Source: an uncultured Flavobacterium sp.
Lineage (GTDB): Bacteria; Bacteroidota; Bacteroidia; Flavobacteriales; Flavobacteriaceae
Length of the DNA: 34,255 bases
NCBI RefSeq assembly: GCF_946479975.1
Contig: NZ_CAMLIX010000025.1
Location: 1-34,255 of the forward strand
Direction: 5' to 3'
A program made the translations under genes and the position numbers. The notes below the pieces were generated by a model. It saw only the letters and a list, made by a program, of their open reading frames with translations, was not told the DNA's origin and did no database searches. Below are positions 16,367 through 24,603 of the stretch, piece after piece (the first letter of the stretch is position 1; every line of letters begins with the position of its first letter).

Positions 16367-18352
16367 TCATAACTCCTTTAAAATTTTAACGACCTCAATC
16401 ACGCCGCAATGCAGTATATTCACTCTATCCAGGGTTTCGGTTGTAAATTTTCCTGCAGATGCTTCTTCTTCAATAACAGTTGCGCAAGTACTCAAATCTT
16501 CCAGCATAAAAATATCCAGACTAGATTTCATATTATGCGCCAGCTTTTTTACAGTATCGTGATCTTCCTGCTTAAAAGCTTCTTCTAATTGAGCAGTCTG
16601 ATTTGGAATTTTATCAATAAAAAGACCTATCATTTCTTTCTTAAACTCTGTATCTCCGCAAGCCATTTCATCAAGAAAAGACATATCTATAACTCTTCTC
16701 TGACTAAGATCAAAATCAGGATTCATAACCGTTTTTATTGCTTTTAAAAGAACAGCCTGCTTAAATGGTTTTGGCACATAGGCATTCATACCCACTTTAT
16801 AACAGCGCTCCTGCTCGCCTACCAAAGAATGCGCCGTCATGGCAATAATCGGAATCGTTGAATTCATTTCGTTACGAATGTATTCTGTAGTTTGATAACC
16901 GTCTTTAACAGGCATTTGAAGATCCATTAGAACTAAATCATATTCTTTGCTTGATAAAAGTTCAATTCCTTCTTCTCCATTATGTGCGATATCCAAATCA
17001 AAACCAAAATTTGCTATAACACTTTTGGCTAGTTTTTGGTTTAAGACATTATCTTCGCAAAGCAGTATTTTCAAACGACCCAAACTATTTTTAGTAATTG
17101 GTTTTATTACTGCTTCGGTTTCATTTGTTTTTCTATACGTTAGAATAAAGAAAAATTCTGAACCACGGTCTGGCGTACTTTTTACGTGAATTTCACCGTT
17201 TTGAAGTTCAACCAGCTGTTTTACAATATTCAGTCCCAATCCTGTTCCTCCGTAAGTTCGGGTTGTACTTTCTTCGCCTTGCGTAAATCGCTCAAAAATC
17301 GTTGTAAGTTTGTCTTTTTGTATTCCAATTCCAGTATCTTTTACAGAAAATTTAAGGGTATAATGCTCCTCTGTTTCTTCTATTTTTTTAACCGAAACGG
17401 TAACTTCTCCTTCATTGGTAAATTTTAGGGAATTCCCAATCAAATTAACCAAAATCTGATTCAATCTTCCTTGATCGCCAATGACATTATCCGGCATTTC
17501 AGCATCTAAGAAAAGATCAAATTCAACATCTTTTTGGACTTTTACTTTCAGTAAATCATAAACGTGTTTTAATGTCTTTTTTAAATTAAAAGGTTCTGAA
17601 TCAATGGCTAAATTTCCTGATTCTATTTTAGAAAGATCCAGAATATCATTTACGATCAAAAGCAGATTTTCTCCTGCAATTTGAACACTTTCGATATAAT
17701 CACGCTGTACCTCATCTAATTCCGTTTGTGCCAGAAGATCTGTAAAACCAATTATCGAGTTTAAAGGCGTTCTAATTTCGTGGCTCATATTTGCCAAAAA
17801 ACTATCTCGAGCCAAAACTGCTTTTTCTGCAATTTTTCTCTGAGCATCTAATTGTGCATTTTTTGTTCCTACTTCTAATTGCGCTATTACGTGTTTTGCA
17901 ACAATAGAAAGCGCATTTCGCTGATTATCATTCAGCTCTTTAACAACATGGTCTATAGCACATAAAGTTCCAATATTGTAACCATCGGGCGTTGTAAGCG
18001 GTATTCCCGCATAGAATCTTACATTAAAACCTCCCGTCACATTCGGATCATCTTTAAAACGTTCATTCAAAAAGGTGTCATTTATTTCCACCATTTTCGA
18101 ATCTAAGATTGTATACTGGCAGAAACTGATTTCGCGAGGTATCTCAGAAACCCCTATTCCAATCTCAGATTTGAACCATTGTCTATCTTCATCAATAAAT
18201 GAAATATGTGCGATGGGCACACCGCAGATATAAGCCACTAGTTTTGTGGCATCATCAAAAGCATTATCTGGAAGCGAATCAAGAATATTGTAACGTTTTA
18301 AGGCGGCTAAACGTTGTAGTTCGTTCTCTGGAATGGGGAAATCTGTATTCAT
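16367..18352 (-). CDS. Hybrid histidine kinase, GAF-HisKA-HATPase-REC-HPt
   Basis: A 661-residue soluble hybrid kinase with a complete internal phosphorelay. An N-terminal GAF domain (about 22-162, with FIDEDRQWFKSEIG and GTLCAIDH) is the sensor. A coiled linker leads to HisKA with His191 (SFLANMSHEIRTPLNSIIGF), the N box with Asn307, DTGIGI (339-344) and GGTGLGL (368-374). The receiver (about 427-545) has Asp477 (LVLMDLQMP), and the C-terminal HPt domain has His606 (KKLAHNMKSS). Phosphate would pass His191-Asp477-His606 and then to Asp51 of the response regulator encoded next. No helix spans the membrane, so the signal is probably cytosolic. It is the first gene of the polysaccharide operon, and a -7 box lies 53 bases upstream. 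Confidence 0.92.
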   Translation of the reverse strand: MNTDFPIPENELQRLAALKRYNILDSLPDNAFDDATKLVAYICGVPIAHISFIDEDRQWFKSEIGIGVSEIPREISFCQYTILDSKMVEINDTFLNERFKDDPNVTGGFNVRFYAGIPLTTPDGYNIGTLCAIDHVVKELNDNQRNALSIVAKHVIAQLEVGTKNAQLDAQRKIAEKAVLARDSFLANMSHEIRTPLNSIIGFTDLLAQTELDEVQRDYIESVQIAGENLLLIVNDILDLSKIESGNLAIDSEPFNLKKTLKHVYDLLKVKVQKDVEFDLFLDAEMPDNVIGDQGRLNQILVNLIGNSLKFTNEGEVTVSVKKIEETEEHYTLKFSVKDTGIGIQKDKLTTIFERFTQGEESTTRTYGGTGLGLNIVKQLVELQNGEIHVKSTPDRGSEFFFILTYRKTNETEAVIKPITKNSLGRLKILLCEDNVLNQKLAKSVIANFGFDLDIAHNGEEGIELLSSKEYDLVLMDLQMPVKDGYQTTEYIRNEMNSTIPIIAMTAHSLVGEQERCYKVGMNAYVPKPFKQAVLLKAIKTVMNPDFDLSQRRVIDMSFLDEMACGDTEFKKEMIGLFIDKIPNQTAQLEEAFKQEDHDTVKKLAHNMKSSLDIFMLEDLSTCATVIEEEASAGKFTTETLDRVNILHCGVIEVVKILKEL

Positions 18353-18404
18353 TATTCTTTACTTAAAAAGTGTAAAATTAAAACAATCTTAGTAGTAGGC
18401 AGTA

Positions 18405-18412
18405 CAAAAATA
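18405..18412 (-). promoter_or_regulatory. -7 box for the hybrid kinase operon
   Basis: The minus strand reads TATTTTTG (TAnnTTTG). The predicted start near 18398 leaves a leader of about 46 bases. No TTG sits at ideal spacing. It is back to back with a similar box facing the other way at 18463. Confidence 0.4.
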
Positions 18413-18462
18413 GTGTTTTAGATTCAATAAAAAATTTAACAAATAATTACCTATAATAATAG

Positions 18463-18470
18463 TATTTTTG
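18463..18470 (+). promoter_or_regulatory. -7 box for the DUF3592-like/lipoprotein array
   Basis: TATTTTTG matches TAnnTTTG. The predicted start is near 18477, 26 bases before the first ATG of the array. No convincing -33 element is seen. The following genes lie close together on the same strand and may share this promoter. Confidence 0.42.
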
Positions 18471-18502
18471 CGTTTTTAAATTAACAAAATTTATATTACA
18501 AT

Positions 18503-19489
18503 ATGTTTAATAAATCTAGATCTTTTTTTTGGAAACTTCACATGCTTTTCTTTTCAATTCCGTTTCCAATGATATTATATTATGGTATTAAGGGTAAACA
18601 TCCCCTATTAGAATCCTTAAAAGACAACAATCCTTATTTAGCACTAGGACTATTGGGGTTATCTGTTTTATTATGGGTAGTACTTTTTATAAATTATATT
18701 AGAAACCAAATACTTGCACCCTATACTCTCAAAAATAATTTAGAGAAAATAAAAACCAGTGGTATTTTGCGTGAGGCCAGAATTTTAAATGCTAAGAAAA
18801 CTTCAAAATCAAATTCAACTTTACCAGCGTACGAACTTGAACTTTCTTTCAAAAATTTATCCAATACGGAGATTACTGAAAAAATAGCGACAGTAGATTC
18901 AAAACCCAACGAGAGACGTTTTGAAACTGGAAAAAATCTTAATATAGTAATTGACAGAGATCTTACACATCCTCCATATTATACACTTGCAAATGCAAAT
19001 CCTTCGATCAATAATCAAGTTATAACCTTAAAAATAGTAGGTTTAATTCTTCTGACAGTAGCAGTTTTGTTTTATTATGTTTATTCTTATCAAACAGAAA
19101 GCTATGGAATGGGATGGCTCTTTATGTCTTTTTTTCATCCTTTAATCATGTGCCCAATAGCACTTTTATTTAATGCAAATCTTATAAAATTCATGATGCG
19201 AATTATAGGATTGAATAATAATACCGGAACGGATGTGATTCTTCTTAAATTTAAAGGAATAAAAACTACAGCTAAAATACTTAGTGCCAATCAGACAGGA
19301 ACTTATATTAATAGACAGCCTGTTGTAGCATTTGACATAGAATATACCGATGAAAGAAATCAAGTTCATCAAAATACTACTAAAAAAATAGTTGATCTTC
19401 TTAATATGGGTATGGCCCATCAAGGATATGTAGAAATACTTTACTTGCCTGAAAACCCTGATAAGTTTGCTTTTGTAAGTGACTTATAA
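18503..19489 (+). CDS. Membrane protein with two DUF3592-like domains, copy A1
   Basis: A 328-residue protein of unknown function and the reference copy of a four-member local family. Two N-terminal helices (about 10-28 and 46-66) are followed by a soluble domain (about 78-165), two more helices (about 172-195 and 205-232) and a second soluble domain (about 247-328). Both soluble domains fit the DUF3592 pattern: a GI...A.IL..N.T start, a strand-rich middle and, in the second, EILYLPENP near 311-318, like the YDPENP end of that family. The first ends with a GK-LNIVID...PPY segment. The motif GMGWLFMSFFHPL between helices 3 and 4 is conserved in all copies. The DUF3592 assignment is by eye. The stop is 10 bases before the lipoprotein gene. 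Confidence 0.8.
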   Translation: MFNKSRSFFWKLHMLFFSIPFPMILYYGIKGKHPLLESLKDNNPYLALGLLGLSVLLWVVLFINYIRNQILAPYTLKNNLEKIKTSGILREARILNAKKTSKSNSTLPAYELELSFKNLSNTEITEKIATVDSKPNERRFETGKNLNIVIDRDLTHPPYYTLANANPSINNQVITLKIVGLILLTVAVLFYYVYSYQTESYGMGWLFMSFFHPLIMCPIALLFNANLIKFMMRIIGLNNNTGTDVILLKFKGIKTTAKILSANQTGTYINRQPVVAFDIEYTDERNQVHQNTTKKIVDLLNMGMAHQGYVEILYLPENPDKFAFVSDL

Positions 19490-19499
19490 AAATAAAAAA

Positions 19500-20114
19500 A
19501 TGAAAAAAATATTTTTAATACCCGTCCTTTTCTCATTGTATAACTGCCAGCAATTATCAGATAGTTTTAACAACACGTTAAACCCTAATGACTCCATTGT
19601 TCAGAAAAAATTAGCAGAACCAGAAGAAGTGAAAGTTCCAGATTTTGATCTTTTAAAAAAGCCTGAAATACTAAAAAAAGCAGAATCAGATTTGCATAAA
19701 CTGCCTGAATTTGCTGGAAAAGAAATCTTTATCTATAGATCTATTCAGTTTTACAATGATGGTCGTATTCTTACGCAAATTCAAAATCCTTCAAATTTAA
19801 AACAAATCGACGAATACGTATATGAAGATCTAAAATGGTCAAAATCTGATCCTGTTCAACTTTCTGCAAGTAGAGACATTCAAAATGATTTATTTGCTTT
19901 AAATAAAATAAAGTTTGAAACAGCAGTTAAAATAGCAGCAATATGTAATGAGAAAGCAACTAAAATAGAAGGTGTAAAACTTATTGATTACGTTTATGTA
20001 GTGGCATGGGAAAGACAGCCTGAGTGGCATCCAAGATCAATAGACGGTAGTCGAGACCGTTATTCTATAAGTTTTAATCTTGATGGTACGTTAAAAGAAT
20101 TTAAGCAGGATTGA
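19500..20114 (+). CDS. Putative lipoprotein, copy B1
   Basis: A 204-residue lipoprotein of unknown function. It starts MKKIFLIPVLFSLYNCQQ, a short lipoprotein signal with the acylated Cys at 16. I use the ATG at 19500; an in-frame GTG at 19479 would overlap the upstream gene and spoil the signal peptide. The residues after Cys are QQLSDSF, not an acidic stretch, so it probably stays in the periplasm rather than going to the surface. Conserved with copy B2: LKKPE.L.KAE.DL.KLP.F.GKEIFIY, FYNDG, NDLF.LNKIKF, and a C-terminal YSI...LDGTLK strand. A PepSY-like or other small alpha/beta fold is possible, but I cannot assign one. Confidence 0.78.
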   Translation: MKKIFLIPVLFSLYNCQQLSDSFNNTLNPNDSIVQKKLAEPEEVKVPDFDLLKKPEILKKAESDLHKLPEFAGKEIFIYRSIQFYNDGRILTQIQNPSNLKQIDEYVYEDLKWSKSDPVQLSASRDIQNDLFALNKIKFETAVKIAAICNEKATKIEGVKLIDYVYVVAWERQPEWHPRSIDGSRDRYSISFNLDGTLKEFKQD

Positions 20115-20185
20115 TAGTGTTACAAGTAGCCATTTTTTATCTGCCCGAAAATCCAAAAAAAGTTCCTTTTGTAAGTGAATTATAA
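20114..20185 (+). pseudogene. Relic of the C-terminus of a DUF3592-like membrane protein
   Basis: In the 81-base gap between the two lipoprotein genes one frame reads VAIFYLPENPKKVPFVSEL and then stops. This matches the C-terminal end of the array's membrane proteins (A1 ends EILYLPENPDKFAFVSDL). There is no start codon and nothing upstream, because the frame runs into lipoprotein B1. The spacing to the next lipoprotein ATG (10 bases) and the bases around it copy the A1-B1 junction. It is what remains of a deleted A gene. Confidence 0.85.
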
Positions 20186-20195
20186 AATTTAGAAA

Positions 20196-20882
20196 ATGAA
20201 AAAAATATTTTTAATACCAATTATCTGTTTAGTATTCTGTAATTGCCAGCAGTTATCAGAGACTTTCGATAGTACTCTTAAACCAAAAGATTCATCTGTT
20301 AAAAAAGAAGCTTTACCAGAAAGTAAAAAACCTTCGCTTACTGAAAAACCTTCGCTTGTTCAGAAAGATTCAATAGTGCAACAAGAAATAGAAGAATTAA
20401 AACCTGTTACAGTTGATTTTTTAAAGAAGCCCGAAATGTTACAAAAAGCAGAAGATGATCTGCGAAAACTTCCGCAATTTATGGGGAAGGAAATTTTTAT
20501 TTATTCTTATATGTATTTCTATAATGATGGAGATATTGATGCGAAGATTCAGAATCCTAATAATCGGGAACAAGTTGACAATTATGAATATAGAAATAAT
20601 GAATGGTCTAAAACTTCACCTGTGCAATTAGCTGCTCGTAGTGGTCTTAAAAATGATTTGTTTCCTTTAAATAAAATCAAATTTGCATACGTGGCAAAAG
20701 TAGCGGCAATTTATAATGAAAAAGCAAGTAAAATAGATGGAGCCGAACTTACAAACCGTGTTTATGTACTTGCTCACAAAGGTCTTCCAAGATGGTATCC
20801 TTGTGGTATAAGATCTGCCAGAGAAATCTATTCTATAGAATATAATATCGATGGATCTTTGAAGAAATTCGAGCGAATTTAA
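20196..20882 (+). CDS. Putative lipoprotein, copy B2
   Basis: A 228-residue paralogue of B1, with an almost identical first 23 bases of coding sequence and the same signal style (MKKIFLIPIICLVFCNCQQ, Cys at 17). It carries an insertion after the signal, rich in Lys, Pro and Ser, with a repeated KPSL(T/V)xK element at about 44-56 that looks like a flexible stalk. The body keeps KKPEMLQKAEDDLRKLP, GKEIFIY, FYNDGD, NDLFPLNKIKF and YSIEYNIDGSLKKF. There is no acidic export signal after Cys. It follows the relic and precedes the internally deleted membrane gene, so it belongs to the same duplicated A-B module. Confidence 0.78.
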   Translation: MKKIFLIPIICLVFCNCQQLSETFDSTLKPKDSSVKKEALPESKKPSLTEKPSLVQKDSIVQQEIEELKPVTVDFLKKPEMLQKAEDDLRKLPQFMGKEIFIYSYMYFYNDGDIDAKIQNPNNREQVDNYEYRNNEWSKTSPVQLAARSGLKNDLFPLNKIKFAYVAKVAAIYNEKASKIDGAELTNRVYVLAHKGLPRWYPCGIRSAREIYSIEYNIDGSLKKFERI

Positions 20883-20914
20883 CGGAATAAAGACAACGAA
20901 ATAAATAATAAAGC

Positions 20915-21745
20915 ATGGTAAACTCTAGATTTGGTTTTTGGAAAATTGTCCCAATTTTGTTTGGTATTGGCTTACCGATATTTCTTCATAATGTCGGAAG
21001 AAGTATCAGACCAATTCCTTCATACGAAAACGAAAACCCTTATATATCAATAGGTTTATTGGCGTTTTCTATTTTGTTATGGCTGTATCTTTTTATACGT
21101 TTTTTTCAGAAAGAGATTATTGTTTTATTCTCTGTTAAAAACAATGTAGAGAGAGTAAAAGATAGCCGTCTTTTAAGCCGAGCTGCAACTATAAATACAG
21201 AAAAAACTTCAAACATATCTGTAAATTCTCAAGCTTTACTTTTTAGAATTTTCTTTTTACTTCTGTATATCGCATCAGTCACATTCTATTATTATTACTC
21301 CTATCAAACAGAAAGTTATGGATCAGGCTGGAATTTTATTTCATTCTTTCATCCTCTTGTTATTTGTCCTATTGTACTCTTATTCTATGCATTAGTCAAT
21401 AAATTAAATGCATCAGTCATTCAACCTGTAATACGAAATATGAACTTAAAAAATTCTGAAGATGAGCTTTTAAAATCACACGGAATAAAAACTATGGCAA
21501 AAATTTTAAAGGTGAGTGAAACTGGAGCTCGTTATGATTTTGATCCAATTTTATTGTATGATTTAGAATTTACTGATGAAAAAAATCAAGTACATCAATG
21601 CACTGCTAAAAAAATAGTTAATTCTATTGACATTGGTAATATACATAATGTGAAAGAAGCAGAAATATTCTACCTGCCAGAAAATCCAAAAAAAGTTGCT
21701 TTTGCTTACGAGTTATTAAATGATAAATTAAAGAAAGTATACTAA
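20915..21745 (+). CDS. DUF3592-like membrane protein with internal deletion, copy A2
   Basis: A 276-residue member of the array. Helices 1 and 2 (about 10-28 and 46-66) and the start of the first soluble domain match A1 up to about residue 100 (RAATINTEKTSN). The sequence then jumps to the third helix (LLFRIFFLLLYIASVTFYY). About 64 residues are missing in frame, so the first DUF3592-like domain is almost gone. The rest is intact: GSGWNFISFFHPL, KSHGIKTMAKIL, a near-complete second domain and AEIFYLPENPKKVAFAYEL, then a 9-residue extension NDKLKKVY. No stop or frameshift is present. It could be functional with one domain or be on the way to decay. Confidence 0.78.
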   Translation: MVNSRFGFWKIVPILFGIGLPIFLHNVGRSIRPIPSYENENPYISIGLLAFSILLWLYLFIRFFQKEIIVLFSVKNNVERVKDSRLLSRAATINTEKTSNISVNSQALLFRIFFLLLYIASVTFYYYYSYQTESYGSGWNFISFFHPLVICPIVLLFYALVNKLNASVIQPVIRNMNLKNSEDELLKSHGIKTMAKILKVSETGARYDFDPILLYDLEFTDEKNQVHQCTAKKIVNSIDIGNIHNVKEAEIFYLPENPKKVAFAYELLNDKLKKVY

Positions 21746-21835
21746 TCACACTAGTAAAATAAACAAACTCCTAATTAATTTAAAAAATAACTTTTGTTTC
21801 AATTTTAAAAATTAACAAAATAAATAGTATAAAAA

Positions 21836-22813
21836 ATGAAAAACTTTGGAAATATTTTTTGGTCCATCTTCTTTTTTTTCTGTCTTATACCTTACCCCCT
21901 ATTACATTATTATTCTGGAAATTCGGACTTTTCAATTCAATACTTACAAAATAGAGATCCTAAAATTTCATTGGGATTGCTTGTGTTAACTATAAGTTTA
22001 TGGTTATTACTTTTCGGGTATTTTTTTTACAGAGCTATTATAATGCCTTTTGTAATGAATAATAACTTAGAAAAGTTAAAATACAGTGGAGTGAAACGAG
22101 AAGCTAAAATTTTAAATGCTTCGAAAATCTCCACAACAAGTTCAAATTTTCCTGTTTATGATTTAGACTTATCATTTGAAAATTTATCGCATAGAGAAAT
22201 AAAAGAAAAAAACTTCCGTATTATTGATTCGAAACCTTATGAAAAGCGCTTTGAAGCTGGAAAAAGTCTTTCGATAATGCTTGACGAAAGTATTAAATTC
22301 CCTCCCTACTTTTCTTTTGAATCCTCAACCAATAAGGTTAATACTAAAAGTATTGTTATTAGGTCACTATTTCTTGTTCTTTTTATTGCCGTTGTAGTCT
22401 ATTTCTACTTTTATGCTTATACATCCGAAAATCAAGGAATGGGCTGGCGATTTTTATCTATTAAACATCCATTATTACTTTCTCCAACAATTTTAATTGC
22501 TACGTGGATTGGTCTTCGATTATTAATGCAAACCCTCAATGTGCATACAGGACAGAAAGCTGCACTTTTTAAATTTAAAGGAATTAAGATCAAGGCAAAA
22601 GTCCTTGACACCAAGATAACATCGTATATCAATGAACAGCCAAGGGTAGCTTTTGATTTACAATTTTACGATGAGAAAAAGCATGTTCATCAATGCACTC
22701 TAAAAAAAGTAGTTAGTCTTCTTAAACTTAATACCGCTTCACAAGAAGAAATAGAAATAATATATATTCCTGACAACCCTAAAATAGTTGCTTTTGCAGA
22801 TGATTTAGATTAG
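21836..22813 (+). CDS. Membrane protein with two DUF3592-like domains, copy A3
   Basis: A 325-residue full-length paralogue of A1. Four helices in a 2+2 arrangement flank two soluble domains (KYSGVKREAKILNASKIS...LSIMLDESIKFPPYF, and FKGIKIKAKVLDTKITS...EIIYIPDNPKIVAFADDLD). The inter-helix motif is the most divergent of the set (GMGWRFLSIKHPLLLSPT). It is preceded by 90 AT-rich bases without a convincing promoter. It lies 23 bases before copy A4. The function is unknown; a membrane-anchored binding or immunity role is only a guess. Confidence 0.8.
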   Translation: MKNFGNIFWSIFFFFCLIPYPLLHYYSGNSDFSIQYLQNRDPKISLGLLVLTISLWLLLFGYFFYRAIIMPFVMNNNLEKLKYSGVKREAKILNASKISTTSSNFPVYDLDLSFENLSHREIKEKNFRIIDSKPYEKRFEAGKSLSIMLDESIKFPPYFSFESSTNKVNTKSIVIRSLFLVLFIAVVVYFYFYAYTSENQGMGWRFLSIKHPLLLSPTILIATWIGLRLLMQTLNVHTGQKAALFKFKGIKIKAKVLDTKITSYINEQPRVAFDLQFYDEKKHVHQCTLKKVVSLLKLNTASQEEIEIIYIPDNPKIVAFADDLD

Positions 22814-22836
22814 TAAAATTTTAAAATTAAATATCT

Positions 22837-23823
22837 ATGACTAATACTACCATACCCTTATTTTGGAGAATTTTTGCTTTTTTTTATGCAATTCCATTCC
22901 CAATACTTCTATATTATTCTACTAGTGACGCATATTCACTTGAATTATTAAAGAACAAAAATCCTTACTTAGCATTTGGTTTACTAGGACTTTCTATTGT
23001 TTTATGGCTGGTTCTGTTTGTGTTATTTATTAAAAAATATTTTATCTCGCTTTTTGATTTTAAAAGAAATATTGAGAAGATTAAAATCAGCGGAGTTTTA
23101 CGCGAAGCCAAAATTTTAAATGCCAAAATAATTTCCAAACCAAATTCAAAGTTCCCAAAATGCGAACTTGAATTATCTTTTAAAAATTTATCAAATACAG
23201 AAATCAAACACAAAACAGTTGCAATTGATACAAAACCTCAAGAAAATCGTTTTGAAAAAGGAAAAAATCTAAATCTCGTAATTGATAGCCACTTGAAACA
23301 TCCTCCTTATTTTACTCTTGCAGATTCAAACTGTTCTATTGGACTATCTCATGTAATTTTAAAAACACTGGTTTTTGTAATAAATGTATGTGTCGTGGTA
23401 TTTTATTATTTTTATGCTTACCAAACAGAAGGTTTTGGAATGAGCTGGCTTTTTATGTCTGTTTTGCATCCTTTAATTACCTGCCCAATTAGTTCGCTCT
23501 TAGTGTTATCTATAATTCGACTAATTATTGTAAGCACGAGCAGACAAAAAAATGGTGTAGGCCATGATGAGATTTTCTTAAAACTAAAAGGAATAAAAAC
23601 AACAGCAACGATATTGAGTGCTAATGAAACTGGAAGTTATGTAAATGAACAGCCAGTTGTTGCTTTTAGAGTTCAATTTACAGACGAAAAGAACCAAATG
23701 CAGCAAAGTACAATCAGAAAAATCGTGAAACTAATAAATCTTCACAAAACAAGTCAGACAAAAGCAGAGATCTTTTATCTGCCTGACAATCCGAAAACTG
23801 TAGCTTTTGCAGCCGATTTATAA
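22837..23823 (+). CDS. Membrane protein with two DUF3592-like domains, copy A4
   Basis: A 328-residue paralogue, closest by eye to A1 (NPYLAFGLLGLSIVLWLVLF against NPYLALGLLGLSVLLWVVLF; GMSWLFMSVLHPLITCPI against GMGWLFMSFFHPLIMCPI). Both DUF3592-like domains are complete: the first includes GVLREAKILNAKII and KNLNLVIDSHLKHPPYF, the second KGIKTTATILSANETGSYVNEQPVVAFRVQF and AEIFYLPDNPKTVAFAADL. It is the last gene of the array and converges on the Rossmann-fold gene, with 61 bases between the stops and no clear terminator. Confidence 0.8.
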   Translation: MTNTTIPLFWRIFAFFYAIPFPILLYYSTSDAYSLELLKNKNPYLAFGLLGLSIVLWLVLFVLFIKKYFISLFDFKRNIEKIKISGVLREAKILNAKIISKPNSKFPKCELELSFKNLSNTEIKHKTVAIDTKPQENRFEKGKNLNLVIDSHLKHPPYFTLADSNCSIGLSHVILKTLVFVINVCVVVFYYFYAYQTEGFGMSWLFMSVLHPLITCPISSLLVLSIIRLIIVSTSRQKNGVGHDEIFLKLKGIKTTATILSANETGSYVNEQPVVAFRVQFTDEKNQMQQSTIRKIVKLINLHKTSQTKAEIFYLPDNPKTVAFAADL

Positions 23824-23884
23824 AGCAATAATTGAAAATATATTTCTAATAACAATTCTTATTTCAAACATAAAATCTTAAAAA

Positions 23885-24523
23885 CTAAAGCGAAATAATG
23901 CGGTCCAACTCTAATGTTGTGGTTCCAGTTGGAATTACTTTTGGAGCTTTTGCTAATTTGATTGCTAGAAATTCTGTTGTTATGGGTTTTATATTTTTAA
24001 AAAGTCCGATGGCGTTTAAAATTTTAATGAGTTTAACAGATATTTTTTCGCCTAAACGATCGGTATTTTCGCGAATTAAAGGTCCTGGTCTAAAAATGAT
24101 ATATTGCGGAAAATGAAGATTATTGATGCTTTCTTCGAGTTCGCCTTTCATTTTAGAATAAAAAACACTGCTTTTAGCCGAAGCTCCGTAAGAAGAAACC
24201 AAGACCAGCGTTTTAACTTGGTTTGTTTTAGCAATTGCTGCAAATTGAGCCGGAATATCAAAATCTATTTTCCATTGTTTTTCTTTTGAACCTGCATCTT
24301 TTAAAGTTGTTCCAAGACAATTGAAAAGCACATCGCCAGTTATTAAGTCCTGAAAAGAATCTACAGCAGAAAAATCAACAATATGTTCTGTCAATTTAGG
24401 ATGTAATTTTCCTAAAGGACGCCTCACAAAAATAGAAACTGCAGTATACTCTTTATCTTCTAAAAGCTTTTCAACCAATTGTTTTCCCGTAGAACCCGTT
24501 GCTCCAATAATCAGTGCCTTCAT
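23885..24523 (-). CDS. NAD(P)-binding Rossmann-fold protein, NmrA/HTATIP2-like
   Basis: A 212-residue atypical short-chain dehydrogenase-type protein. The dinucleotide-binding loop GATGSTG is at 7-13, next to the first beta strand (MKALIIG). A VSSYGA segment and a YSKMKGELE helix provide the Tyr-x-x-x-Lys pair, and FRPGPLIREN follows. This pattern is that of YbjT/HTATIP2-like proteins, which bind NAD(P) but often have no known substrate. I use the ATG at 24523 rather than an in-frame TTG two codons earlier. It appears monocistronic, between the array and the B12 locus, with a terminator upstream separating it from the latter. Confidence 0.85.
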   Translation of the reverse strand: MKALIIGATGSTGKQLVEKLLEDKEYTAVSIFVRRPLGKLHPKLTEHIVDFSAVDSFQDLITGDVLFNCLGTTLKDAGSKEKQWKIDFDIPAQFAAIAKTNQVKTLVLVSSYGASAKSSVFYSKMKGELEESINNLHFPQYIIFRPGPLIRENTDRLGEKISVKLIKILNAIGLFKNIKPITTEFLAIKLAKAPKVIPTGTTTLELDRIISL

Positions 24524-24564
24524 AATCAAATTGTTTTACAAGTAAATATACTGATCTTAAATTG

Positions 24565-24595
24565 AAACCCCTTTACAAGTTTTGCAAAGGGGTTT
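24565..24595 (-). terminator. Terminator of the cobalamin uptake operon
   Basis: A perfect 10-bp stem, AAACCCCTTT with AAAGGGGTTT, and an 11-base loop, 8 bases beyond the stop of the last lipoprotein gene. On the minus strand the T tract after the stem is short (TTTCAATTT). On the plus strand it is richer, so it could work both ways. Confidence 0.78.
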
Positions 24596-24603
24596 ATAAT
24601 TTT

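Noticed and set aside
19479..19499. Lipoprotein B1 start at the GTG at 19479
   Set aside because: It would overlap the upstream gene and place charged residues (TYKNKK) before the lipoprotein signal; the paralogue B2 starts at the position matching the ATG at 19500.
18503..23823. The A/B array as a mobile element or phage insertion
   Set aside because: No integrase, transposase, tRNA or flanking direct repeat was seen; local gene duplication explains the structure.
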